Source: Streptomyces sp. B3I8 (GTDB lineage Bacteria; Actinomycetota; Actinomycetes; Streptomycetales; Streptomycetaceae). Taken from it: a DNA stretch of 64,000 nucleotides. Positions 19,165 through 26,458 of this stretch are shown here, one piece after another. Numbering within the stretch: the stretch's first letter is position 1; every line of letters starts with the position of its first letter. Both the position numbers and the translations under genes were made by a program. The notes under the pieces were generated by a model. It searched no databases, was not told the DNA's origin, and saw only the letters and a list, made by a program, of their open reading frames with translations. The stretch covers positions 2,617,501-2,681,500 of the forward strand of contig NZ_JAUSYN010000002.1 of the NCBI RefSeq assembly GCF_030816915.1. The letters run 5' to 3'.

Positions 19165-20997
19165 TCACTTCATGCGGGTGGCCCATTCGCGGACCTTGGC
19201 GATGCGCTGGCTGAGCTGCCCCGCCGTGCACTCCGCGCTCGGCGGGCCGCCGCAGACCCGGCGCAGTTCGGTGTGGAGGACGCCGTGCGGCTTGCCGCTC
19301 TGGTGGGCGTACGCGCCGACCAGGCCGTTGAGCTGCTTGCGCAGCTCCAGCAGCTCCTTGTGGGTCACCACGGGCCGCCGCTCCGCGGGCATCTCCAGCA
19401 GATCCGCCTCCTCGGCCGGTTTCTTCCGGCTGTGCGCGATCTGCCGCGCCTGCCGCTTCTGCAGCAGCAGTTGGACCTGGTCGGGTTCGAGCAGTCCGGG
19501 GATGCCGAGGTAGTCCTGCTCCTCCTCGCTGCCGGGATGCGCCTGCATCCCGAAGTCCGCGCCGTTGTACGTGACCCGGTCGAACACCGCGTCGGACTCC
19601 AGCGCCTCGAAGGGCAGCATGTCCTGGTCGCCGGTGTCCTCGTCCTGCTCCCGGTTGGCCTCGTCCATCTCCTTCTCGGACTCGGCGTACGGGTCCTCCT
19701 CGCCGTGTTTCTTCGGCTTGTCGAGGACGTGGTCGCGTTCGCGCTCCATCTCGTTCGCGAAGGAGAGCAGGTCGGGCACGGTCGGCAGGAAGACGGACGC
19801 GGTCTCGCCACGCCGCCGGGACCGTACGAAACGGCCGACGGCCTGGGCGAAGAACAGCGGCGTCGAGATCGTCGTCGCGTAGACGCCGACCGCGAGGCGG
19901 GGCACGTCGACGCCCTCGGACACCATGCGGACGGCGACCATCCAGCGGTCGTCGCCCTGGCTGAACTCGTCGATGCGGTCGGAGGCCCCGCCGTCGTCGG
20001 AGAGGACGAGGGTGGGCCTGTGGCCGGTGATCTCGCGGATGAGTTTGGCGTAGGCGCGGGCGGAGTCCTGGTCGGAGGCGATGACGAGGGCGCCGGCGTC
20101 CGGGATGCCCTTGCGGACCTCGGTGAGCCGCCGGTCCGCGGCGCGCAGCACGCTCGGCATCCATTCGCCGCGCGGGTCCAGCGCGGTGCGCCAGGCCTGG
20201 CTGACGGCGTCCTTGGTCATCGGCTCGCCGAGCCGGGCCTCGATCTCGTCGCCCGCCTTGGTGCGCCAGCGCATGTTGCCGCTGTAGGACAGGAAGATGA
20301 CGGGGCGGACGACGCCGTCGGCGAGCGCGTTGCCGTAGCCGTAGGTGTAGTCGGCTGCCGAGCGCCGGATGCCGTCCTGGCCCTCCTCGTACGCGACGAA
20401 GGGGATCGGGTTGGTGTCGGAGCGGAACGGCGTACCGGTGAGCGCGAGGCGCCGGGTGGCCGGCTCGAAGGCCTCGAGGCAGGCCTCGCCCCAGGACTTG
20501 GAGTCACCGGCGTGGTGGATCTCGTCGAGGATGACGAGCGTCTTGCGCTGCTCGACCCGGTTGCGGTGCAGCATCGGCCGTACGCCGACGCCCGCGTAGG
20601 TGACGGCGACGCCGTCGTACTCCCGGCCGAGCGGGCCCGCGCTGTACTCGGGGTCCAGCTTGATGCCCACCCGCGCGGCGGCCTCGGACCACTGCTTCTT
20701 CAGGTGCTCGGTGGGCGCGACGACGGTGACCTGCTGCACGACGTGGTGGTGCAGCAGCCAGGAGGCGAGGGTGAGCGCGAAGGTGGTCTTGCCGGCGCCG
20801 GGGGTGGCGACGGCGAGGAAGTCGCGCGGCTGCTCCTGGAGGTACCGGTCCATCGCCCCCTGCTGCCAGGCCCGCAGCTTGCCGGCGGTGCCCCAGGGGG
20901 CGCGGCCGGGGAAGGCGGGCGACAGGTGGTGCGAGGAGGCTGCGGGGGCGGCCGGGGTAGTAGTCACGGTCTCCGGGGCGGGGTCGGTCACGGTCAC
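19165..20997 (-). CDS. DEAD/DEAH-box (SF2) helicase
   Basis: A 610-residue ATP-dependent nucleic-acid helicase. Motif I is VATPGAGKTTFALTLA (about residue 63), motif Ia VVAPTEHLKKQW, motif II VILDEIHHAGDS, motif III ALTGTPFRSD, and motif VI QAVGRFVRSRRRGET. A Glu/Asp-rich insert near residues 430-460 and a C-terminal basic region with HTELRRVCGGPPSAEC follow. It resembles the XPB/UvsW-like branch common in actinobacteria. The likely start is GTG at 20997. It lies downstream of the antitoxin-Doc pair but with about 100 bp between. Confidence 0.92.
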   Translation of the reverse strand: MTVTDPAPETVTTTPAAPAASSHHLSPAFPGRAPWGTAGKLRAWQQGAMDRYLQEQPRDFLAVATPGAGKTTFALTLASWLLHHHVVQQVTVVAPTEHLKKQWSEAAARVGIKLDPEYSAGPLGREYDGVAVTYAGVGVRPMLHRNRVEQRKTLVILDEIHHAGDSKSWGEACLEAFEPATRRLALTGTPFRSDTNPIPFVAYEEGQDGIRRSAADYTYGYGNALADGVVRPVIFLSYSGNMRWRTKAGDEIEARLGEPMTKDAVSQAWRTALDPRGEWMPSVLRAADRRLTEVRKGIPDAGALVIASDQDSARAYAKLIREITGHRPTLVLSDDGGASDRIDEFSQGDDRWMVAVRMVSEGVDVPRLAVGVYATTISTPLFFAQAVGRFVRSRRRGETASVFLPTVPDLLSFANEMERERDHVLDKPKKHGEEDPYAESEKEMDEANREQDEDTGDQDMLPFEALESDAVFDRVTYNGADFGMQAHPGSEEEQDYLGIPGLLEPDQVQLLLQKRQARQIAHSRKKPAEEADLLEMPAERRPVVTHKELLELRKQLNGLVGAYAHQSGKPHGVLHTELRRVCGGPPSAECTAGQLSQRIAKVREWATRMK

Positions 20998-21097
20998 GGC
21001 AACCGGGCCACCCTACCGGGGACGCGGCCCCGTCCCCGGGCCAACGGTGCCGCCTCCCCCGCGACTGCGACAGGCGTCACAGGAGAGGCCATGGGTC

Positions 21098-21466
21098 TCA
21101 GCGTGCGAACTGCGGCAGCTGAGCAGCGATCTTGGGCACGTCCAGGGCCCCCTGCGACACGTCCAGCACGAACTGCTCGGCCTCGTCCACGTCGAACTCC
21201 GGGTCCAGTGGATGTCCGTTCATGTGGAGGAAGACCCACGTCGCGTACCAGGCGGTGCGCTTGTTCCCGTCCACGAGGGCGTGGTTGCGGGCGAGGGACT
21301 CCATCAGCGCGGCAGCCTTCTGCCACACGTCCCGGTAGGCGTCCTGGCCGAACACGCTCGACTGGGGGCGGGCCAGAGCGGAGTCCAGGAGCCCATAATC
21401 GCGCACCTCGGCGGCCCCCAGCCGCTTCGAGAGGTCCAGCAGCTCGGGGAGCGTGAGGTAGTGCAT
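21098..21466 (-). CDS. doc: Doc/Fic-family toxin (death-on-curing type)
   Basis: A 122-residue Doc-like protein. The Fic-fold active site is HALVDGNKRTAW at about residues 62-73, matching HxFx(D)GNKR of Doc kinases that phosphorylate EF-Tu. It begins MHYLTLPELLDLSKRLG and contains YGLLDSALARPQSSVFGQDA, both typical Doc N-terminal elements. The ATG shares a base with the antitoxin stop (TGATG), indicating translational coupling with antitoxin first. As a chromosomal module with normal GC it may be a stable resident toxin-antitoxin system. Confidence 0.9.
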   Translation of the reverse strand: MHYLTLPELLDLSKRLGAAEVRDYGLLDSALARPQSSVFGQDAYRDVWQKAAALMESLARNHALVDGNKRTAWYATWVFLHMNGHPLDPEFDVDEAEQFVLDVSQGALDVPKIAAQLPQFAR

Positions 21467-21663
21467 CAGGCGAGCCTCCGGTTCAGCTCGGCGCTGGCCC
21501 GGAGTACGTGTTCGGCGGCCTCGTTGAACAGCCGTGAGTGCTCGTTTATGGCTGCGATCACCGCGTCGTGAGCGAAGGTCTGCATGCTGCGCCCCTCGGC
21601 GGCCGCGCGTTCGCGGAGGGCGTCGAGTTCTTCGTCGGTGAAGCGAAGGTTCAATCCGGCCAT
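21466..21663 (-). CDS. Small ribbon-helix-helix antitoxin
   Basis: A 65-residue protein: MAGLNLRFTDEELDALRERA followed by AAEGRSMQTFAHDAVIAAI and a C-terminal helix with EHVLRASAELNRRLA. The LNLRFTDEELDALRERAAAEG pattern is a CopG/Arc-type ribbon-helix-helix DNA-binding fold; the C-terminal helix should cap the toxin. It precedes doc with a 1-nt stop/start overlap. The classical P1 partner of Doc is Phd, which has a different fold, so this is an alternative pairing. The frame upstream is open only from GC bias. Confidence 0.82.
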   Translation of the reverse strand: MAGLNLRFTDEELDALRERAAAEGRSMQTFAHDAVIAAINEHSRLFNEAAEHVLRASAELNRRLA

Positions 21664-21695
21664 GCCAGCACGGTACCGCACGGTACCGCCTGGTG

Positions 21696-23216
21696 TCAGC
21701 GCAGCTGCGTCCGCAGCCGCCTCGTCACCCACACCCCCGCCAGCGCCACCGCCGCCATCGGCAGGAACACCGCGGCGAAGGCGGCCGGGTGGGCGCCGGT
21801 CGTCGCGTCGGCGGCCGTGTGAGCCGTGACCGAGCCGCCGCCGAGCGCGGCGAAGGCCGCTCCCCCGGCGGCCAGCAGCAGCACGCTGCTGAGTCCGTCG
21901 GAGATCTGCAGCGCCGCGCTGTTCGCGCCCGCCTCCTCCGGCGCGGACAGCTTCAGCAGCAGCACACTGGTGGAGGAGAGCACCAGGCCCATCCCGAAGC
22001 AGCCGAACGCCCAGGCCACCGCGACCGTCCAGGCGGGCATGGCGTTGAGGAGCACGCTCGGGGCGGCCCCGACGGCCGCCGCGACCAGCGCCATCCCCAC
22101 CGTGCCCAGCCGCTCCCGGTACGGCTCCAGGCGCGGCCGGGACTGCACCCACGAGCCGATCGCCCACGTTCCGCCGCCCGCCGCGAGCGAGAATCCGGCG
22201 AGCGTCGGCGACAGGCCCCGCTGGGTGACCAGCATCAGGGGCACGAACGACTCGGCCGCCATGAACGAACCGGCCGCGACCCCGCGCAGCAGCACCACGG
22301 AAGGCAGCCCGCGCGCCGCCCGCCACGTGCCGTGCGGCAGCAGTCCGCGCGCCGCCGGTACCAGCAGCGCGGCCCCGGCGAGGCCGGGCAGGAGCGAGAG
22401 CCACCGCAGGTCCTGCGCGGCGTACTGCAGCAGCGCGGCGCCCAGCGAGAGGGCGAGGGCGAGCCGCAGCCGGCGCCGGCCGGAGTCCCCGGGACCGTCC
22501 GTCGCGGCCGTGGCCGCGGCCGTGGTGGGGCCGGCCGCCCGGCGGCGGATCTGCGGCAGGGCGAGCGCGAGGGGGAGGACCACCAGTACGGGTATCCCGA
22601 GGAACACCCAGCGCCAGCCCAGGTGTTCGGTGACCGCGCCGGCGGCCAGCGGGCCGACGATCGACGGCACCACCCAGCCCGCCGCGAACCCCGCCATGAT
22701 GGCGGGCCGCAGCGGCTCCGGATACGCCCGCCCCACGACCACGTACAGCGCGACGATCACCAGCCCGCCGCCGAGCCCCTGCACCGCCCGCCCCAGGATG
22801 AACATCCACATCGTCCCGGCGGTCCCGGACAGCAGCAGCCCGGCCGCGAAGCCGGCGATGCCGGTGGTCAGCGGGCCGAGCGGGCCGCGCCGGTCGGCCC
22901 ACTGCCCGGCGAGCACCATGCCGAACAGGCTGGTGGTGAAGTACCCGGAGAACGCGAACGCGTACAGCGACACCCCGTGCAGCTCCCGCGCGGCAACCGG
23001 CATCGCCGTCCCCACCGCCGTCGCCTCGAAGGCGATCAGCAGGACGACGGAGACGACGCCGATGCTCAGCGCCCGGTACGGCCGGCTCAGTACTCCCTCG
23101 GCGGCGACGGACGGGGACGGCGGGGACGGCGGGGACGGCGGGGACGGCGGGGACGGCGGGGTCGGTACGGCGTCGGCGACGTCGGTGTCGCTGTCGCGCG
23201 GGTCGGGGGCACTCAT
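21696..23216 (-). CDS. MFS transporter (drug:H+ antiporter type)
   Basis: A 506-residue major facilitator with a Pro/Ser-rich N-terminal tail. It has many hydrophobic segments; the motif A equivalent is GQWADRRGPLGPL between TM2 and TM3 and the motif C region is GFAAGWVVPSIVGPLAAG. The pattern suits the DHA export branch, so efflux of a toxic compound or metabolite is likely, with substrate unknown. The first 40 residues contain a repeated PPSPPSPPS run encoded by a 9-bp DNA repeat. The start is ATG 23216. The downstream antitoxin-doc pair is on the same strand. Confidence 0.9.
   Translation of the reverse strand: MSAPDPRDSDTDVADAVPTPPSPPSPPSPPSPPSPSVAAEGVLSRPYRALSIGVVSVVLLIAFEATAVGTAMPVAARELHGVSLYAFAFSGYFTTSLFGMVLAGQWADRRGPLGPLTTGIAGFAAGLLLSGTAGTMWMFILGRAVQGLGGGLVIVALYVVVGRAYPEPLRPAIMAGFAAGWVVPSIVGPLAAGAVTEHLGWRWVFLGIPVLVVLPLALALPQIRRRAAGPTTAAATAATDGPGDSGRRRLRLALALSLGAALLQYAAQDLRWLSLLPGLAGAALLVPAARGLLPHGTWRAARGLPSVVLLRGVAAGSFMAAESFVPLMLVTQRGLSPTLAGFSLAAGGGTWAIGSWVQSRPRLEPYRERLGTVGMALVAAAVGAAPSVLLNAMPAWTVAVAWAFGCFGMGLVLSSTSVLLLKLSAPEEAGANSAALQISDGLSSVLLLAAGGAAFAALGGGSVTAHTAADATTGAHPAAFAAVFLPMAAVALAGVWVTRRLRTQLR
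23112..23156. repeat. Five tandem copies of a 9-bp unit CGGGGACGG inside the MFS gene
   Basis: The units are identical and in frame, encoding Pro-Pro-Ser repeats in the cytoplasmic N-terminal tail. Copy-number change would keep the frame, so this is a possible variable-number repeat without loss of function. Confidence 0.85.
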
Positions 23217-23441
23217 GCAGGCCAGGGTAAGGGGCGTCGGCGATGTTGACCCCTGTCGGAGGTCCGGTCTCCCCTACGACCATGGTCCCGGGACCCGGTG
23301 CGCACCTCGGCCCGCGGCCCCTTTGTGAACGCCGCATGGCAGTCCCGTTGCACGGCCCCCGGTTCCCTTGAGCCGCCCCGGCACGCCCCCGTACGGTCGA
23401 GGACATCAGGGCGGAACGGGCCGACCGTTTCGCCACTGCCC

Positions 23442-23513
23442 GGCCGTGTGCCCGAGTGGTTCAGGGATTCGCCTGCAAAGCGAATAACGCGGGTTCGATT
23501 CCCGCCACGGCCT
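23442..23513 (+). tRNA. tRNA-Cys (GCA)
   Basis: A complete cloverleaf can be drawn. The acceptor stem GGCCGTG pairs with CACGGCC at 23506-23512, with discriminator T. The D arm includes GAGTGGTTCAGGG. The anticodon stem TTCGC/GCGAA surrounds loop CTGCAAA with anticodon GCA (Cys). The T arm GCGGG-TTCGATT-CCCGC is standard. CCA is not encoded, as is usual in Streptomyces. A GC-rich hairpin follows downstream near 23530-23552. Confidence 0.96.
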
Positions 23514-23583
23514 CCGGTGAGTGCGCTGCCCGCCGCCTCGGCGAACGGCGGCCGAAGCCGCGTCGGGTGCCGTGTCCGTCGGG

Positions 23584-24264
23584 TCAGGTTCTAAAGGCCC
23601 GCTGCCGCGGGGGGCCGTCGGCCGGGATCGGGAGACCGCCCAGCGTCAGCGCGGACGGCGGAGGCAGCGGATCGTCGGCCTGGCCGGCGCGGAACGACGC
23701 GAGCAGGTAGGCCAGCAGACGCCGGGACGCCGCACCGTCCCCCTGCAGGGCGGTGACCAGGCCGCAGTGTGCCAGCAGGACCACGGCGAGGTCGGAAGGG
23801 TGAAAATCGGCCCGCAGAGCGCCCGAGGCCTGGGCCCTGCGTACGAGCGTCGCGAAGTCCCGCTCGCCTTGTCGCCGGTACCGCGCGTGTTCCGGCCCGC
23901 TGTCCGGGAAGGCCGCGACGTACGCGGCCGGGAACCCGCGTTCCTCCCGTTGCAGGGCGAAGACCGTCTCGATCAGCTGCTGGAAGCCGTGCCACGGGTC
24001 GGGGTCGGCCAGAGCATCGGTGAGCGCCCGTCCACAGGTCTCCATCTGCTGCGCGTACGCGCCCCGCACCAGGGCGTCCCGGGTCGGGAAGTGCCGGTAC
24101 AGCGTCGCCACGCCGACTCCGGCCCGACGCGCCACGGTCGCCATCGGGGCGTCGATCCCACGCTCCGCGAAGACCGTACGGGCGGCGGCGAGGATGCGCT
24201 CCCGGTTGCGCCGGGCGTCGGCCCGCAGCCCGTCCTGGGCCGCGATCCGAGGGGATTCCACCAT
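23584..24264 (-). CDS. TetR-family regulator
   Basis: A 226-residue repressor. The N-terminal HTH reads RERILAAARTVFAERGI followed by DAPMATVARRAGVGVATLYRHF, a classical TetR signature; the C-terminal ligand domain has GFPAAYVAAFPDSGPEHARYR and a SDLAVVLLAHCGLVTAL helix. The C-terminal tail is Pro-rich. It is divergent from a quinone-oxidoreductase-like gene with a 108-bp gap containing a palindrome, so it most likely represses itself and that oxidoreductase. The start is ATG 24264. Confidence 0.92.
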   Translation of the reverse strand: MVESPRIAAQDGLRADARRNRERILAAARTVFAERGIDAPMATVARRAGVGVATLYRHFPTRDALVRGAYAQQMETCGRALTDALADPDPWHGFQQLIETVFALQREERGFPAAYVAAFPDSGPEHARYRRQGERDFATLVRRAQASGALRADFHPSDLAVVLLAHCGLVTALQGDGAASRRLLAYLLASFRAGQADDPLPPPSALTLGGLPIPADGPPRQRAFRT

Positions 24265-24277
24265 CACTGCCTCTCGC

Positions 24278-24289
24278 TTCGGGCCCGAA
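24278..24289. promoter_or_regulatory. Palindrome TTCGGGCCCGAA in the TetR/MDR gap
   Basis: A perfect 12-bp palindrome 14 bp upstream of the TetR start codon. Position and symmetry suit a TetR dimer operator giving autoregulation, but such GC-rich palindromes also occur by chance here. Confidence 0.35.
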
Positions 24290-24372
24290 CGGACGATCAC
24301 GTCCACTTCGGAGCCTACCGTCGGCGCTGCTTCCTCGAACGACCCACGACCACCGGCGGCAGAGGCGGAACG

Positions 24373-25338
24373 ATGAACGACCGCATGATGAAAGCAGTGC
24401 TGTACGACCGCTACGGCGGCCCCGACGTGCTGTACGTGGGCCGTGTGCCACGCCCCGAGCCGGCCGCCGGCGAGGTGCTGGTGAGGGTGCACGCGTTCAG
24501 TGTCAACGGCGGAGAACTGGCCGCCCGTGCCGGCCGCCTCCGTCTCGTGACCGGCCGGAGATTTCCCCAGCGTGTCGGCGTGGACTTCACCGGCGAGGTC
24601 GCGGCATCGGGTGCCGGAGTCGCGGGGTTCGCGGACGGCGACCGGGTATGGGGGGTCCTGGGCCGCACCTCCGGGTTCGGCAGCGCCGCCGAGTACGTGA
24701 CCGTGGCCGCCGAGCGGACCGGCCGGGTTCCCGACGGACTGGATCTCGTGGACGCCGCCGCGCTGCCGGTGGCCACCACGGCCGTCACCGCCCTGCGGGA
24801 CAAGGCCGCGCTGCGCCCCGGCGAACGACTCCTCGTCCGGGGCGCGGCGGGCGGCGTCGGCAACGCCGCCGTACAGCTCGGACGGGCGTACGGCGCCGAG
24901 GTCACGGCCCTCGCCCGCGCGGCCAACCTCGACTTCGTCCGCGGGCTCGGCGCGCACGAGGCCGTCGACCACCGGAGCGTGCGGCCGACGGAACTGGGCC
25001 GCTTCGACGTGGTCCTGGACACCGTGGGGACCGGACTGCGGACCTTCCGCCGCCTGCTGAGCCCCGGTGGGCGCATGGTCACCATCGCCTTCGACCTGGA
25101 ACGGCTCGCCGCGTCGCTCGGCTACCTCGCCGCCAGCACGGTCCACGGACGCGGCCGGGTGCGCGCCTTCAGCGGCAACCCCACGCGGGCGCACTTCGAC
25201 GACCTCGCCCGCCATGTGGTCGAGGGGAAGCTGCGCCCCGCAGTGGACACGGTCTTCCCCCTGGAGGAGACCGCGGCGGCCCACCGGGCGCTGGAGGCGG
25301 GCGGTGTCCGGGGCAAGTACGTGGTCAGAGTCGCGTAG
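24373..25338 (+). CDS. Zinc-free MDR oxidoreductase (quinone reductase-like)
   Basis: A 321-residue medium-chain reductase: GroES-like N-terminal domain (MKAVLYDRYGGPDVLYVG, RVGVDFTGEVAASGAGV) and a Rossmann NADP-binding domain with LVRGAAGGVGNAAVQLGRAY and FDVVLDTVG. Structural-zinc cysteines are lacking, as in the QOR subfamily. It should reduce quinones or activated alkenes with NADPH. ATG 24373 (MNDRMMKAV) has GAGGCGGAAC upstream. Divergent from a TetR regulator, probably an inducible detoxification gene. Confidence 0.92.
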   Translation: MNDRMMKAVLYDRYGGPDVLYVGRVPRPEPAAGEVLVRVHAFSVNGGELAARAGRLRLVTGRRFPQRVGVDFTGEVAASGAGVAGFADGDRVWGVLGRTSGFGSAAEYVTVAAERTGRVPDGLDLVDAAALPVATTAVTALRDKAALRPGERLLVRGAAGGVGNAAVQLGRAYGAEVTALARAANLDFVRGLGAHEAVDHRSVRPTELGRFDVVLDTVGTGLRTFRRLLSPGGRMVTIAFDLERLAASLGYLAASTVHGRGRVRAFSGNPTRAHFDDLARHVVEGKLRPAVDTVFPLEETAAAHRALEAGGVRGKYVVRVA

Positions 25339-25363
25339 AACACCGTGGCGGTGCCGCGGTGGG

Positions 25364-25963
25364 TCAGGCGTGCGCCCGGCGGGCCACGGAGGTGCGGCGG
25401 TCGCGGTGCAGGAGCCAGAGGGTGACCGTGAGCGTGGAGAGGTCGGCCGTCAGCGGGTGGGCCGTCCGGTCGGGGGCGCGCCAGCACCGCACCTCGCCGG
25501 TGGTTCCGTCCAGGACCAGGTCCGTGCCGGGCAGCAGCGTGCCCAGGCGTATCAGGCGGTCGGCCAGGTACGGGAGCCGGCGGGGCGCCACGTCCGGCAG
25601 GAAGTGCGCGTGCTCCGCCTCGTACTCGGCGTACTCCGTGAGCGTCGGCAGCGGCACGTCCGTGTCGAGTTCGAAGCCGTACTCCCGCTCGGGCAGGCCG
25701 ACCTCGCGCAGGAAGCGGCGGGTCGGTTCGTGCGTGAGCGTGGCCGGGAAGTCGACGTCCTCGAAGCGGATGATCGCGCCCGCGCCGAACGTGTCGTCGA
25801 GGAAGCGGTCCGGGAGGTCCAGGGCGAGTCCGACCGGACGGCCGGGGCGGCCGGGCCGGCCGGCGTGGCCCGTCGGCCACCGGCGCGTCCCCGTGCGCGC
25901 CCGCGTTCCCGGCGGCCGCTCCGCCGCCGCGTCCGCCATCCCCTTCGGACAGATCGTGTTCAT
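25364..25963 (-). CDS. SUKH-4-like immunity-type protein
   Basis: A 199-residue protein. After a basic, low-complexity leader, the core reads GAGAIIRFEDVDFPATLTHE, PTRRFLREVGLPE, then LGTLLPGTDLVLDGTTGEVR and a C-terminal LTVTLWLLHRD segment. The order of 'G..I.RF....P..LTH..TR.FL...GLP' and 'LDG.TG.V' resembles SUKH-4 immunity proteins that neutralise polymorphic toxins in Streptomyces. No toxin or deaminase gene is adjacent, so it would be an orphan. The start ATG 25963 has GGGGGAAGC upstream. The family call is by eye and uncertain. Confidence 0.6.
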   Translation of the reverse strand: MNTICPKGMADAAAERPPGTRARTGTRRWPTGHAGRPGRPGRPVGLALDLPDRFLDDTFGAGAIIRFEDVDFPATLTHEPTRRFLREVGLPEREYGFELDTDVPLPTLTEYAEYEAEHAHFLPDVAPRRLPYLADRLIRLGTLLPGTDLVLDGTTGEVRCWRAPDRTAHPLTADLSTLTVTLWLLHRDRRTSVARRAHA

Positions 25964-26251
25964 CGCTTCCCCCGTGCACCGTGGCCCGTGTCCCTGCACC
26001 TCGCCGCACGTGGTCGTGGCGGCGAGGCGGCCCACGTCCCCCGCAGGCCTCCCCGACACGAAAAACCATACGCCGCCCCACTGACAACGGCCCGCACAAC
26101 GCACCGCCTGGAGGCCCCAACAGCCCGATACGGGGCGTGAATTGGGGCACACTCGGGGGGAGCCGCCGGTTCCGTCCGCGGGCGGTCGCCCCGGGCGGAC
26201 CCCAGGCGATCCGAGGCGACCGCAGGTGGCCTCGGGCGACCTCGCCCGACC

Positions 26252-26458
26252 TCAGGTGAAGTAGACGCCGCCCGCCACCACGACCACCGCGGCGAGGACG
26301 AACAGCAGGATCCACAGCAGCAGTTTGCCCATGCTCGGCGGCGGCTCGTACCGCTCGCCCGGCACCGGTCCCGGCTCCGACACCGACGTCGGCGTCGTCT
26401 CGGGGCCCCTCGCGTGGCCCCTCGCGGGGCCCCGATCCGCCGCGTCCGGTGATGTCAT
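26252..26458 (-). CDS. Small single-span membrane protein coupled to the Mo-hydroxylase operon
   Basis: A 68-residue protein with a charged Pro/Gly-rich cytoplasmic N-terminus and a single C-terminal helix (LLLWILLFVLAAVVVVAGGV) near residues 44-65. The ATG lies inside the stop of the molybdopterin-subunit gene (ATGA overlap), so it is translated with it. No family is known to me. Position suggests it might tether or assemble the enzyme at the membrane, which is inference only. Confidence 0.7.
   Translation of the reverse strand: MTSPDAADRGPARGHARGPETTPTSVSEPGPVPGERYEPPPSMGKLLLWILLFVLAAVVVVAGGVYFT

Noticed and set aside
19165..21466. The helicase plus Doc pair as a phage-defence island
   Set aside because: The helicase is a common actinobacterial SF2 protein, about 100 bp from doc, and no nuclease, methylase or other defence gene is nearby.
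21466..23436. Long minus-strand open frame ending in the antitoxin
   Set aside because: It runs over the MFS gene in another frame; only the last 65 residues, from ATG 21663, form a recognisable protein.
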